Shown: positions 1-7,782, counted from the first letter of the stretch. The stretch: DNA of 64,000 nucleotides from Erythrobacter sp. HKB08 (GCF_004114695.1 NZ_CP035310.1:2153501-2217500), one strand, 5' to 3'. Made by a program: numbers and translations. Notes: generated by a model not told the origin, from the sequence alone.

Positions 1-570
1 CTCGCCGCGCACTTCGGCCTGCCCCATCTCGATACCGGCCTGCTCTATCGCGCGGTCGGCAGGCAGGTGTTCCTTAATGGCGGCGATCCCGACTGCGCCG
101 AGGATGCGCTTGCCGGGACTGAATTCCCGGACAGCCTGCTCGAAGACGACATCCTGCGCGACGAAGGATCCGGCAGCCTTGCTAGCCGTGTCTCCATCCA
201 CCCATCGGTCCGCAAGGCCCTGTTCGAGCGCCAACGCGCCTTTGCCGAACAGCCCGGCGGGGCGGTACTCGACGGGCGCGACATCGGCACGGTCATCGCT
301 CCCGATGCCGATGTGAAGCTGTTCGTCATCGCCAGCGTCGACGCACGCGCACAGCGGCGCTTCGCCGAAATGAGCGGCCGCGGCGCCGAGACCACGCTGG
401 ACGAAATCGCAGAAGATTTGCGCCGCCGGGACGAGCGCGACACGAACCGCAAGGACGCCCCGCTCAAGGCCGCGCCTGACGCGTTCGTGCTCGACACAAG
501 TACGCTCGACAAGGACGCCGCCATCGCCGCTGCGATCGAGGCGGTCGAACAGGCGCTCCCAAGCAGGTAG
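1..570 (+). CDS. cmk: Cytidylate kinase, 5'-truncated by the window edge
   Basis: Phosphorylates CMP and dCMP with ATP in the cytoplasm. Reading frame 1 is open from the first base ([20 protein letters not shown]) to the TAG at 568-570, so the N-terminal P-loop and start codon lie outside the window and about 189 residues remain. The [11 protein letters not shown] segment is the CMP-binding region that follows the P-loop in Cmk, and the later [19 protein letters not shown] block is a strong Cmk signature. An internal GTG at 67 is not the start, because conserved sequence precedes it. Cmk directly upstream of rpsA is a widespread bacterial arrangement. The family assignment is firm; nothing can be said about the start or promoter. 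Confidence 0.95.
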   Translation, partial: LAAHFGLPHLDTGLLYRAVGRQVFLNGGDPDCAEDALAGTEFPDSLLEDDILRDEGSGSLASRVSIHPSVRKALFERQRAFAEQPGGAVLDGRDIGTVIAPDADVKLFVIASVDARAQRRFAEMSGRGAETTLDEIAEDLRRRDERDTNRKDAPLKAAPDAFVLDTSTLDKDAAIAAAIEAVEQALPSR

Positions 571-841
571 CGCCCTGCCCCATTTCGCTTGCTTTGTGCG
601 GTCGTTTCGCCTAGGCGCGCGGCCGTCCGACGGACCATTCCCGAAGATGCCCGGCCAAGCAGCGCGTTTCGCGCCGGCCATCGGCATTTGACGGTTCGGC
701 CCCGAGGGCTCCTGCGACGGCATACGGCCCCGCGGGAATTCGGCCCTCTTGCCCCGCTAGCCCCGCAATGGTGCGGGAGGCGGAGAAAGACCCCGGTAAA
801 ACCGGTGGCCGGAAGCAAATGTGAACGGGAATACCAACGCT
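571..841 (+). other. rpsA upstream region / probable structured 5' leader
   Basis: This 271-nt stretch between cmk and rpsA has no convincing ORF. Near its 3' end there are two small stem-loops: CCCGCA-ATGG-TGCGGG at about 763-778 and CCGGT-AAA-ACCGG at about 793-805. The second ends about 37 nt before the rpsA ATG. S1 autoregulates through its mRNA leader in enterobacteria. Whether this alphaproteobacterial leader does so is inference only. No promoter stands out clearly. Confidence 0.3.
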
Positions 842-2542
842 ATGGCAACCTCTGCCAACCCTACGCGCGACGATTTCGAAGCGCTTCTCAACGAACAACT
901 CGGCGGCGCAGCCGACGGCGGCTTTGAAGGCCGTGTCGTCAAAGGCACCGTGACCGCCATCGAAAACGGCAAGGCCGTTATCGACGTAGGCCTCAAGAGC
1001 GAAGGCCGCGTCGACCTCAAGGAATTCATGCGCGGCGAAGACGAGCATGGTCTCGAAGTCGGCAGCGAAGTCGAAGTCTATGTCGACCGCGTCGAAAACG
1101 CCGACGGCGAAGCGATGCTGTCGCGCGACCGCGCCCGCCGCGAAGCCGCCTGGGACAAGCTGGAAAGCGAGTTCGGCGAAGGCAAGCGCGTCGAAGGCCG
1201 CATCTTCGGCCGCGTCAAGGGCGGCTTCACCGTCGACCTCGACGGCGCCGTGGCCTTCCTGCCCGGTTCGCAGGTCGACATCCGCCCGGTTCGCGACATC
1301 ACCCCGCTGATGGACGTTCCGCAGCCCTTCCAGATCCTCAAGATGGACCGTCGTCGCGGCAACATCGTCGTTTCGCGTCGTTCGATCCTCGAAGAAACGC
1401 GCGCCGAACAGCGCAGCGAGCTGATCGACCAGCTGAGCGAAGGCCAGGTCACCGACGGTGTCGTCAAGAACATCACCGACTACGGTGCCTTCGTCGACCT
1501 CGGCGGCATCGACGGCCTGCTCCATGTCACCGACATGAGCTACAAGCGCGTCAACCACCCGAGCGAAGTGATCGAGATCGGCCAGACCGTGACCGTCCAG
1601 ATCATCCGCATTAACGCCGACACGCAGCGCATCAGCCTCGGCATGAAGCAGCTTGAAAGCGATCCGTGGGATGGCGTCGGCGCGAAGTACCCGGTCGGCG
1701 CGAAGCTGACGGGCACCGTCACCAACATCACCGAATACGGCGCATTCGTCGAACTGGAGCCGGGCATCGAAGGCCTCGTCCACGTTTCGGAAATGAGCTG
1801 GACCAAGAAGAACGTCCACCCGGGCAAGATCGTCTCGACCTCGCAGGAAGTCGAAGTGATGGTCCTCGAAGTCGACGCCGAAAAGCGCCGCATCTCGCTC
1901 GGCCTCAAGCAGGCCCAGCGCAACCCGTGGGAAGAGTTCGCCGAGAAGCACCCGGTTGGCTCGAAGGTCGAAGGCGAAGTCAAGAACGCCACCGAATTCG
2001 GTCTCTTCATCGGCCTCGATGGCGACGTCGACGGCATGGTCCACATGTCCGACATCGCATGGGGCATCTCGGGTGAAGACGCCCTCGCCCTGCACCGCAA
2101 GGGTGAGCAGGTCGAAGCGATCGTCCTCGACGTCGACACCGACAAGGAACGCATCAGCCTCGGCATGAAGCAGCTCGAAAAGGGTGCACCGACCGAAGCT
2201 GGCGCTCAGGGTTCGCTCAAGCGCAACGACGTCGTCACCGTCACCGTCCTCGAAGTCCGCGATGGCGGCCTCGAAGTTCAGGTCGGCGACGATGGCGCGA
2301 CCGGCTTCATCAAGCGTAGCGACCTCGGCCGCGACCGCGACGAGCAGCGTCCGGACCGTTTCCAGGTCGGCAGCAAGGTCGACGCGATGGTCACCGGTTT
2401 CGACCGTTCGAAGAAGCCGAACTTCTCGATCAAGGCGCGTCAGATCGCCGAAGAGAAGGAAGCTGTTGCACAGTTCGGTTCGTCGGATTCGGGCGCATCG
2501 CTCGGCGACATCCTCGGCGAAGCACTGAAGAAGAACGACTGA
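842..2542 (+). CDS. rpsA: 30S ribosomal protein S1
   Basis: The 566-residue protein consists of six tandem S1 (OB-fold) RNA-binding repeats. Repeats 3-6 are easily seen from the recurring pattern 'G-x-V-x-(N/K)-I-T-(D/E)-Y-G-A-F-V-(D/E)-L' and the closing 'R-I-S-L-G-(M/L)-K-Q'. S1 sits on the 30S subunit and helps structured mRNAs enter the decoding channel. I chose the ATG at 842 (MATSANPTRDDFEALL), preceded by a GGGA at 827-830. A GTG 21 nt upstream at 821 would add only seven residues. The gene follows cmk, as is usual, and ends in a strong terminator at 2617-2663. Confidence 0.97.
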   Translation: MATSANPTRDDFEALLNEQLGGAADGGFEGRVVKGTVTAIENGKAVIDVGLKSEGRVDLKEFMRGEDEHGLEVGSEVEVYVDRVENADGEAMLSRDRARREAAWDKLESEFGEGKRVEGRIFGRVKGGFTVDLDGAVAFLPGSQVDIRPVRDITPLMDVPQPFQILKMDRRRGNIVVSRRSILEETRAEQRSELIDQLSEGQVTDGVVKNITDYGAFVDLGGIDGLLHVTDMSYKRVNHPSEVIEIGQTVTVQIIRINADTQRISLGMKQLESDPWDGVGAKYPVGAKLTGTVTNITEYGAFVELEPGIEGLVHVSEMSWTKKNVHPGKIVSTSQEVEVMVLEVDAEKRRISLGLKQAQRNPWEEFAEKHPVGSKVEGEVKNATEFGLFIGLDGDVDGMVHMSDIAWGISGEDALALHRKGEQVEAIVLDVDTDKERISLGMKQLEKGAPTEAGAQGSLKRNDVVTVTVLEVRDGGLEVQVGDDGATGFIKRSDLGRDRDEQRPDRFQVGSKVDAMVTGFDRSKKPNFSIKARQIAEEKEAVAQFGSSDSGASLGDILGEALKKND

Positions 2543-2552
2543 TCTATCGGGG

Positions 2553-2663
2553 CGCTCGCCCATCCGGGCGAGCGTCCTCGATGCTGTTTCCACGGCCCTT
2601 GGCCGCGGAGCATCTGCGGGCGGCCAGTCGACCTTGCGGTCGCTGGCGCGCCCGTTTTCTTTT
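2553..2663 (+). terminator. rpsA terminator region, two hairpins
   Basis: A perfect 9-bp stem with a 4-nt loop lies at 2553-2574, starting 11 nt after the rpsA stop, but it has no T-tract. A longer imperfect hairpin at 2617-2654 (outer stem CGGGCG/CGCCCG, inner stem with one G-T pair and two bulges, loop TTGC) is followed directly by TTTTCTTTT at 2655-2663. The second structure is a classic intrinsic terminator. The first may protect the mRNA 3' end or act as a pre-terminator. Confidence 0.8.
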
Positions 2664-2697
2664 GTCTGACTAGTTCAGGAACGACGCCCAACGCGTC

Positions 2698-2789
2698 GCA
2701 AGGGCGACCGCCCGCCCGCAGCGATGCGACTAAGAGTCGCACGAGCGAGGATAGCCAAGGTGCCGGATGGCCCCGCCGGCGCCTGAGGC
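2698..2789 (+). repeat. Dispersed structured repeat, copy A
   Basis: This 92-nt block matches 37037-37129 closely. The shared core includes GGGCGACCGCCCGCCCGCAG and GAGCGAGGATAGCCAAG. Copy A folds a stem TGCGACT/AGTCGCA at 2725-2741 and a second stem GGTGCCGG/CCGGCGCC at 2759-2783. The first stem is preserved in copy B with a compensatory change. The repeat lies between the rpsA terminator and gloB, so most of the 302-nt gap 2543-2844 is accounted for by terminator plus repeat. I see no coding sequence in it. Confidence 0.7.
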
Positions 2790-2844
2790 AAGCTGGAACG
2801 CGCGGGCCTTTCTTGTTTGGGAGGAGGCGTATAGGTTGCGATCC

Positions 2845-3600
2845 ATGCTCAAGGTTCACCAGTTCCCCTGCCTGTCCGACAACTACGGCTTCCTCCTCCA
2901 CGATACCGACAGCGGGGAAACCGCCTGCATCGATACGCCCGATGCGGAGGAGTACCTGAAGCAGGCGGAAGCGCAGGGCTGGAAGATCACCCAGATCTGG
3001 AACACGCACTGGCATCCCGACCACGCAGGCGGAAACGAGGCGATCAAGGCAGCGACCGGCTGCACGATTGTGGCCCCGCAAGAGGTCGACCGAATCCACC
3101 AGCCCGACCGCGTGGTCGCGCATGGCGACACGGTGAAGCTGGGCGAGCACGAGGCGCACATCATCGACGTTTCGGGCCATACCAACGGTCACATCGCCTA
3201 CCACCTGCCCGACGCAGCCATGGCATTCGTCGGCGACAGCGTATTTGCGCTAGGCTGCGGACGGATGTTCGAAGGCAAGCCGGAGCAGTTCTGGGCAAGC
3301 ATCGAGCGGGTAAAGGCACTGCCCGCCGACACGACGCTCTACTGCGCGCATGAATACACGCAGGCCAATGCCAAATTCGCGCTCCATGCCGATCCGGACA
3401 ACGAGGCGTTGCAGGCCTACGCTCGCGAGATCGACGAAAAGCGCTCGCGCGGCGAACCGACGGTGCCGACGATCCTGTCGCGCGAGCTGGAAACGAACCC
3501 GTTCCTGCGCGCCGACGATCCGTCCCTGGCGGCGAAATGGGGCGGTTCTGCACCGCACGAGACCTTCGCTGCGCTGCGTGCCGGCAAAGACAGCTTTTGA
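2845..3600 (+). CDS. gloB: Hydroxyacylglutathione hydrolase (glyoxalase II)
   Basis: Hydrolyses S-lactoylglutathione to D-lactate and glutathione, the second step of methylglyoxal detoxification. The product is 251 residues, the usual GloB length. It has the metallo-beta-lactamase motif THWHPDH at residues 54-60, which supplies the binuclear metal ligands, followed by the GloB-type GCGRMFEG segment and a later metal-ligand His in YCAHEYT. The ATG at 2845 begins MLKVHQFPCLSDNYGFLLHD, the conserved N-terminus. An in-frame extension back to 2767 would fall in the repeat and is rejected. A GGAGGAGG run at about 2820-2827 may serve as ribosome-binding site, though it is rather distant. The gene lies 5 nt upstream of the quinone oxidoreductase gene and is probably cotranscribed with it. 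Confidence 0.95.
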   Translation: MLKVHQFPCLSDNYGFLLHDTDSGETACIDTPDAEEYLKQAEAQGWKITQIWNTHWHPDHAGGNEAIKAATGCTIVAPQEVDRIHQPDRVVAHGDTVKLGEHEAHIIDVSGHTNGHIAYHLPDAAMAFVGDSVFALGCGRMFEGKPEQFWASIERVKALPADTTLYCAHEYTQANAKFALHADPDNEALQAYAREIDEKRSRGEPTVPTILSRELETNPFLRADDPSLAAKWGGSAPHETFAALRAGKDSF

Positions 3601-3605
3601 CCCTG

Positions 3606-4586
3606 ATGAAAGCCCTGCGCGTCGAGAAGCTGACCGACGACCTGTCGGGAGTGAGCATCACGGAAATCGACAAGCCGGAACGGGCCGAGGGCGAGGTTCT
3701 CGTCGCGGTGCGCGCGGCTTCGCTCAACTTCCCCGACCTCTTGATGACGCGGGGCGCTTACCAGTTCAAACCGGAGGTGCCCTTCACGCTCGGGCTGGAA
3801 TTTGCGGGCGAGGTTGTCGAGGCGGACGCCGAAAGCGGTTTCGCGCCTGGTGATCGGGTCATGGGCGGCGCTAAGACTGGCGGAATGGCCGATTTCGCGA
3901 GCATTCCGGCCGGTAACCTGCGCCCCGTCCCTGACGGCCTCGATTTCGACCAGGCAGCAGCGATGGGCGCTGCTTACAGCACCGCTTACACCGCGCTCGT
4001 TGAAATCGGGCGGCTGCAGAAAGGCCAGTGGGTCCTGGTCCATGGTGCGAGCGGCGGTGTCGGCCTCGCGGCCTGCGACCTTGCGAAAGCCATGGGAGCC
4101 AGGGTGATCGCGGCCTCGCACCGGGAGGACAAGCTCGACCGCATAGCCGAGGCTTGCGCGCCGGACGCGCTGCTCGTCAACCAAGGCCGGTTTCGCGAGC
4201 AAGTCAGCGAGATCACCGGCGGCCACCTGTGCGACATCGTGTTCGACCCCATCGGCGGAGACGTGTTCGATGAGAGCACCCGCTGCGTGACCTTTGGCGG
4301 GCAATTGCAGGTCATCGGGTTCGTCGCCGGACGCATCCCCGAAATCGCGGTCAACATCCCGCTCATCAAGGGCTTCAGCGTCGTCGGCGTGCGCGCGGGC
4401 GAATATGCGCGGCGCTTTCCCGAGCGGGGACGCGCCATCATGGGAGAGCTGGCCAAGCTCGCCTCGGCGGGCAGGATCACGCCCACCATCGACCGCACCC
4501 TGCCCCTGTCACGGTGGCGCGAGGCGTTCGAGGCGATGCAGGCAGGCGATATCGTCGGGAAGATCGTGCTGACACCTGGCGCCTGA
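3606..4586 (+). CDS. Zinc-independent quinone oxidoreductase (MDR superfamily)
   Basis: This 326-residue NAD(P)H-dependent oxidoreductase belongs to the QOR/zinc-less branch of the medium-chain dehydrogenase superfamily. An N-terminal GroES-like domain (about residues 1-120) is followed by a Rossmann domain with the nucleotide-binding loop HGASGGVGLA at 146-155. The Cys/His ligands of zinc alcohol dehydrogenases are missing; the region reads NFPDLLMTRG. The ATG at 3606 begins MKALRVEKL, only 5 nt after the gloB stop, which suggests cotranscription and a possible shared role in removing reactive carbonyls. The substrate cannot be predicted. The gene converges on the atp operon across the hairpin at 4609-4632. 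Confidence 0.85.
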   Translation: MKALRVEKLTDDLSGVSITEIDKPERAEGEVLVAVRAASLNFPDLLMTRGAYQFKPEVPFTLGLEFAGEVVEADAESGFAPGDRVMGGAKTGGMADFASIPAGNLRPVPDGLDFDQAAAMGAAYSTAYTALVEIGRLQKGQWVLVHGASGGVGLAACDLAKAMGARVIAASHREDKLDRIAEACAPDALLVNQGRFREQVSEITGGHLCDIVFDPIGGDVFDESTRCVTFGGQLQVIGFVAGRIPEIAVNIPLIKGFSVVGVRAGEYARRFPERGRAIMGELAKLASAGRITPTIDRTLPLSRWREAFEAMQAGDIVGKIVLTPGA

Positions 4587-4605
4587 TCGCATCGCTCCTT
4601 AAACG

Positions 4606-4632
4606 AAAAAGGGCGACCCGCGGGCCGCCCTT
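4606..4632 (-). terminator. Terminator between convergent genes (atp operon end)
   Basis: The imperfect stem AAGGGCGACCC / GGGCCGCCCTT at 4609-4632 has one A-C mismatch and a tight loop. On the minus strand it is followed by a run of Ts (the A-run at 4606-4610 on the plus strand), so it works best as the intrinsic terminator of the atpI-atpF operon. It may also stop transcripts from the quinone oxidoreductase gene on the plus strand. Confidence 0.8.
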
Positions 4633-4655
4633 CGAATTAGATATCGCGAGTGCGA

Positions 4656-5222
4656 TCAGAGGCCCGAGATAACCTCGTCGGCCAGCTTGCGATCGGCTTC
4701 CGCGTCATGCTTTTCGGCAATCAGCTTGCGCGATGCGGCAGCAGCGGCTGCGGCGGCACTGGCGCGGACTTCGTCGATCGCGTCACGCTCGGCAGCGGCG
4801 ATCTTGTCTTCCGCCATCTTCTTGCGACGCTCGACCATCGCCTTGCTGTCGGCCTCTGCCTTTTCGAGCAGGGCGTCGGCTTCGCGCTTGGCGTTTTCCA
4901 TCATCGCCTCGGCGTCCTTCTCGGCACCTGCGATCTTCTTGGAATACTCGTCACGCAGCGCTTCGGCCTCAGCACGAAGCTTCTTCGCTTCGTCGAGCTG
5001 TTCGCGGATCGCGGCGATCTTGTTGTCTAGGCCGCCGGCAATCATGCCCGGGACCTTCTTCCAGATCATGATCGCGATCAGCACCAGCATGGCGATCGAG
5101 ACGATCTGGTACGGCGCAAGGCCGAACAGTTCGGGTTCGATGTGCTTGCCTGCACCGCTGTCGACTTCGACCATCGCTTCGGCCGGGTCGGTGGTGAACA
5201 CTTCAGGCGCGTTGTTAGCCAT
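4656..5222 (-). CDS. atpF: ATP synthase F0 subunit b
   Basis: This 188-residue peripheral-stalk subunit has one membrane span at about residues 37-55 (QIVSIAMLVLIAIMIWKKV). A long charged, Ala/Glu/Lys-rich coiled coil follows and links the membrane sector to F1-delta. It has a roughly 35-residue N-terminal extension before the span, longer than in E. coli b, as often seen in alphaproteobacteria. It overlaps the preceding b' gene by 8 nt, implying translational coupling. It is last in the operon, followed by a terminator. The F1 genes are not in the window, consistent with the split F0/F1 operons usual in this class. Confidence 0.95.
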   Translation of the reverse strand: MANNAPEVFTTDPAEAMVEVDSGAGKHIEPELFGLAPYQIVSIAMLVLIAIMIWKKVPGMIAGGLDNKIAAIREQLDEAKKLRAEAEALRDEYSKKIAGAEKDAEAMMENAKREADALLEKAEADSKAMVERRKKMAEDKIAAAERDAIDEVRASAAAAAAAASRKLIAEKHDAEADRKLADEVISGL

Positions 5223-5709
5223 TGGCCATGGCCTCCTTCACGGCCGACTTCGCAGCCGGCTTGGCGACCTTCACCCCGGCGAGGCGCTGGACGATGTCCT
5301 GTGCAGCCTCGACCGCGACGTCCTCGACCTCGGCCAGGGCCGACTTGCGCGCTTCGGCGATTTCCGCCTCGGCCTTCGCCAGCTTGGTGTCGAGGCGCTT
5401 CTGCGCAGCCGCGATCTTCTTCTCGGACTTGGCAGCAGCTTCGGCCTTCGCCTCGGCCACGATAGCCTGCGCCTTCGCGCGGTTCTCGTTCTCGCGAACG
5501 CGCCAAGCTTCTTCTTCCTCATCCGCCTTCGCCCGCGCGGCTTCTGCAGCGGCGAGGTCGGAAGCGATCTGGGTGTCGCGCTGGGCGACGGTTTCCATGA
5601 CCTTGGGAACCATCCCACGGCCGATAAAGAAGAAAGTGATGCCGAAGAAGACCAGCAGCCAGAAAATCTGGCTCGAATAGGTCTCCGCTAGCTGCGCTAT
5701 CTGGGGCAT
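5215..5709 (-). CDS. atpF': ATP synthase F0 subunit b'
   Basis: This 164-residue second stalk subunit pairs with b in photosynthetic bacteria and alphaproteobacteria. The membrane span is at about residues 14-33 (QIFWLLVFFGITFFFIGRGM). The rest is an Ala/Lys/Glu-rich helix expected to form a parallel coiled coil with b. Its order after atpE and before atpF fits the usual a-c-b'-b layout, and sequence divergence from the downstream b separates the two. A terminator-like hairpin lies just upstream, between it and atpE. Confidence 0.94.
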   Translation of the reverse strand: MPQIAQLAETYSSQIFWLLVFFGITFFFIGRGMVPKVMETVAQRDTQIASDLAAAEAARAKADEEEEAWRVRENENRAKAQAIVAEAKAEAAAKSEKKIAAAQKRLDTKLAKAEAEIAEARKSALAEVEDVAVEAAQDIVQRLAGVKVAKPAAKSAVKEAMANG

Positions 5710-5734
5710 TGATGCGTGTCCCGGACGAAGGTCG

Positions 5735-5772
5735 AAAAAATTCGCGGGCCGGCCACTCTAGGCGACCGGCCC
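5735..5772 (-). terminator. Terminator-like hairpin between atpE and atpF'
   Basis: On the minus strand a 9-bp stem (GGGCCGGTC / GGCCGGCCC with one G-T pair; arms at 5764-5772 and 5746-5754, 9-nt loop) is followed after a few bases by TTTTTT at 5735-5740. It lies inside the operon, after the c-subunit gene and before b'. Partial termination or 3'-end protection there would raise atpE message over b'/b, matching the ring stoichiometry of about ten c subunits. That function is inferred, not shown. Confidence 0.6.
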
Positions 5773-5790
5773 AGCAATACGGTCAGTCGA

Positions 5791-6018
5791 TCAGGCGACG
5801 AAGATCAGGATCATCGCGACGACGAACGCCAGCAGGCCGAGAAGCTCGGCAGCGGCGAAGCCGATGAACAGGCGGCCCTGCTGGCCGTCTGCCGCTCCCG
5901 GGTTACGCAGAGCGGACTCGAGGAACGAGCCGAAAACGTTACCCACGCCGATGGCGGCCATGCCGGCACCGATAGCAGCGAGACCCGCACCGACGAGCTT
6001 TGCAGCTTCTACTTCCAT
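5791..6018 (-). CDS. atpE: ATP synthase F0 subunit c (proteolipid ring)
   Basis: This 75-residue protein is a hairpin of two membrane helices joined by the polar RNPGAADGQQG loop. The N-terminal helix carries the glycine-rich packing pattern GAGLAAIGAGMAAIGVG. The ion-binding carboxylate is Glu58 in helix 2 (GFAAAELLGLLAF). No sodium-type ligand set is evident, so the ring is presumably proton-coupled. The start has an excellent ribosome-binding site, AAGGAG about 5 nt before the ATG, fitting the high expression needed for the ring. It lies between atpB and atpF'. Confidence 0.97.
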   Translation of the reverse strand: MEVEAAKLVGAGLAAIGAGMAAIGVGNVFGSFLESALRNPGAADGQQGRLFIGFAAAELLGLLAFVVAMILIFVA

Positions 6019-6063
6019 TTTAAACTCCTTTGGATTGAACGCGTTAATTCGGTTGATTGAAAC

Positions 6064-6843
6064 TTAGTGAAGGTGTTCCGCGTCGTTGATGTACAGCGAC
6101 GTCAACAGCGCGAAAACGTAAGCCTGGATGCCCGCCACGAGGATCTCGAGCGCGCAGATGCCGATCATGAGCAGGAAGCTCGGGAGACCGACGACACCGC
6201 CCCACAGCGGGCCGGCGTTCGAACCGTCGATGACGAAGCTCGACAGCACTTCCAGCAGGACGTGGCCGGCCATCATGGCGACGAACAGACGCAGCGCGAG
6301 GCTGAACGGGCGGATCATGAAGCTGATGAATTCGATGAGCGCGATCGGCAGGATCATCGGCACCGGCGTGCCGTGCGGCACGAACAGGGTGAAGAACTTG
6401 ATCCCGTGCTTCCAGAACCCGACCACGAGGACGATCGAGAAGCTGATCAGCGCGAGCACACCGGTAACGGTGAAGTGGCTCGTGAAGGTAAACGGATGGA
6501 CGCCGAGGATGCCCAACGGCAGCAGGCCGAGCAGGTTGGCGAACAGGATGAACATGAACAGCGAGAACACGTAGGGGACGTACTTGCGTCCTTCCTTGCC
6601 GATGTTCGCTTCGAGCATGTCGTCGATGAAACCCGTGAAGGTTTCCACCGCCATCTGCCAGCGGCCGGGCACGAGCTCGCGCTTCATGCCACCTGCCACG
6701 AACACGAACAGGACGATGGTCGTGACCATCATCCACGCCGCGCTGTTGGTGAAGGAGATATCGAAACCCGCGAGTTCCCATTCAGCCAGAGGCTTGATGG
6801 TGAACTGGTACATCGGGTCGACTTTGGCTTCTTCTGCCGCCAC
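6064..6843 (-). CDS. atpB: ATP synthase F0 subunit a
   Basis: This polytopic membrane subunit forms the proton half-channels against the c ring. It carries the conserved helix FSLALRLFVAMMAGH with the essential Arg, and a second conserved segment, EILVAGIQAYVFALL, near the C-terminus. Start choice: a GTG at 6843 (VAAEEAKVDPMYQF) is preceded by GGGA at workable spacing and gives 259 residues. The alternative is a TTG at 6888 that overlaps the atpI stop and would add 15 residues. I prefer the GTG. The downstream ATG at MYQF would remove only about ten more residues. It is second in the F0 operon. Confidence 0.93.
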   Translation of the reverse strand: MAAEEAKVDPMYQFTIKPLAEWELAGFDISFTNSAAWMMVTTIVLFVFVAGGMKRELVPGRWQMAVETFTGFIDDMLEANIGKEGRKYVPYVFSLFMFILFANLLGLLPLGILGVHPFTFTSHFTVTGVLALISFSIVLVVGFWKHGIKFFTLFVPHGTPVPMILPIALIEFISFMIRPFSLALRLFVAMMAGHVLLEVLSSFVIDGSNAGPLWGGVVGLPSFLLMIGICALEILVAGIQAYVFALLTSLYINDAEHLH

Positions 6844-6884
6844 GCCGTCTACGTCCCTAAATTCTTGAACCGTCGCCTGCCGCG

Positions 6885-7220
6885 TCAATCCTCTTGCGAG
6901 GAATCCTCGGGGCGCGTGTTCGCCATTCGGAAAATGTTCCTGAAGGCCACGACTATCCCGAGGAACAGTCCAGCCAACAGACCCCAGGGCGAGATACCGG
7001 CGACCACGTCAACGAGCCAGCCGAGCACCAAACCGCCGAGAATCCCGCCGAGCAAGTCCGCCAGAACCCGGTTTCCGCTGCGATAATTCGCGTCGGCACC
7101 GGATGCCTTTGGCCGGTTGCGTTCATTTTCGCGCTCGCGTGCGGCTCTGAGCCGCTCTTCGAGCGCGTCAATTCGCGCATCCTCGGCAATGGGTTCCCGT
7201 GCGGGCTTCTCGTCGCTCAT
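6885..7220 (-). CDS. atpI: AtpI-like F0F1 assembly protein
   Basis: This 111-residue small membrane protein has a charged N-terminal half with an acidic/basic helix, then two predicted spans at about residues 54-74 and 79-96 (GISPWGLLAGLFLGIVVAF). It resembles the AtpI/AtpZ group that precedes atpB in alphaproteobacteria and assists c-ring assembly or Mg2+ supply. The ATG at 7220 (MSDEKPAREP) has a textbook AGGAGG 6 nt upstream. An in-frame upstream start at 7280 lacks support. It is the first gene of the F0 operon. Confidence 0.85.
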   Translation of the reverse strand: MSDEKPAREPIAEDARIDALEERLRAARERENERNRPKASGADANYRSGNRVLADLLGGILGGLVLGWLVDVVAGISPWGLLAGLFLGIVVAFRNIFRMANTRPEDSSQED

Positions 7221-7361
7221 GCCTACCTCCTGACAAGGAAATGACGGCACGGGCAAGAGGTGCCCGCCGAGGGCGCGCACCCCTTAGGCGGGGGGCATTT
7301 GCGAGTCAACCGCGAGAGGGCCGCAAAGCGCCCTTTTCCCGCGAGCTATCGCGCCAGCATG

Positions 7362-7757
7362 TCAGGGGCAGCGCACATCCCGCTCGGGCGGAGCCGAGGT
7401 GCGGGTCTTCCACGAGCCGTCCGGGGCCTGGTATTTCTCGCCCGGTTCGGTGCGGGCGATTGCCTGGCAACCGGCCGTGAAGGCGTATTCCTCGATCGTG
7501 GAACTCGTCGCCTGCGCACGCTCGGCATAAACCGCACGGCGCTTGATGTTGATGTCGGTCACCATGCGCTCGAGCGCGGGCGTCGAAGCGCCCACGACCG
7601 CGAGATAGCCGTCCATCTTCTCGCCGACCTGCCCTGCCGCGCGGGCAGCGGCATAGGCCGGATCGCGCTGTGCAAGGGCTACCGGGGCGAAACCGCCGAC
7701 TGCAACGCCGACAGCCGCGAGGCCAAGCGCTGCTCGTTTGAAACCGGTCACATTCAT
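7362..7757 (-). CDS. YdbL-like secreted protein (DUF1318)
   Basis: This 131-residue protein has a clear Sec signal peptide (MNVTGFKRAALGLAAVG... cleaved near ALA-QRDPAY). The mature DUF1318 domain contains an early RDPAYAAARAAGQVGEKMDGYL segment typical of the family. In E. coli, YdbL acts as a periplasmic factor with YnbE and YdbH. The same three families are adjacent and codirectional here, which strongly supports the assignment. The ATG at 7757 has GGAGA 6-7 nt upstream; the upstream ATG at 7799 overlaps the ynbE-like gene more deeply and looks less likely. Two cysteines sit near the C-terminus. Confidence 0.82.
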   Translation of the reverse strand: MNVTGFKRAALGLAAVGVAVGGFAPVALAQRDPAYAAARAAGQVGEKMDGYLAVVGASTPALERMVTDINIKRRAVYAERAQATSSTIEEYAFTAGCQAIARTEPGEKYQAPDGSWKTRTSAPPERDVRCP

Positions 7758-7782
7758 CACTCGTCTCCAATGAGAGGCCGCA

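Noticed and set aside
611-2593. 660-codon open frame antisense to rpsA
   Set aside because: It is a codon-structure shadow in GC-rich DNA. rpsA on the other strand has unmistakable S1 repeats, and the antisense product is low-complexity acidic sequence. The same reasoning removed long frames opposite icd (36998-38491), the GNAT-nitrilase gene (39000-40814), alaS (43410-45458) and the DUF3857 gene (12300-13817).
2741-2760. tRNA-like fragment (GATAGCCAAG resembles a tRNA D-arm) in the dispersed repeat
   Set aside because: No acceptor, anticodon or T-arm can be folded around it in either copy.
6844-6888. TTG start for atpB overlapping the atpI stop
   Set aside because: The overlap is attractive, but the extra 15 residues are not typical of subunit a, and the GTG at 6843 has a better ribosome-binding site. 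It is kept only as an alternative.
7281-7345. Hairpin AGGGC...GCCCT followed by Ts on the plus strand upstream of atpI
   Set aside because: The stem is only 5 bp and no plus-strand gene ends there. A role for the minus-strand operon is not supported.
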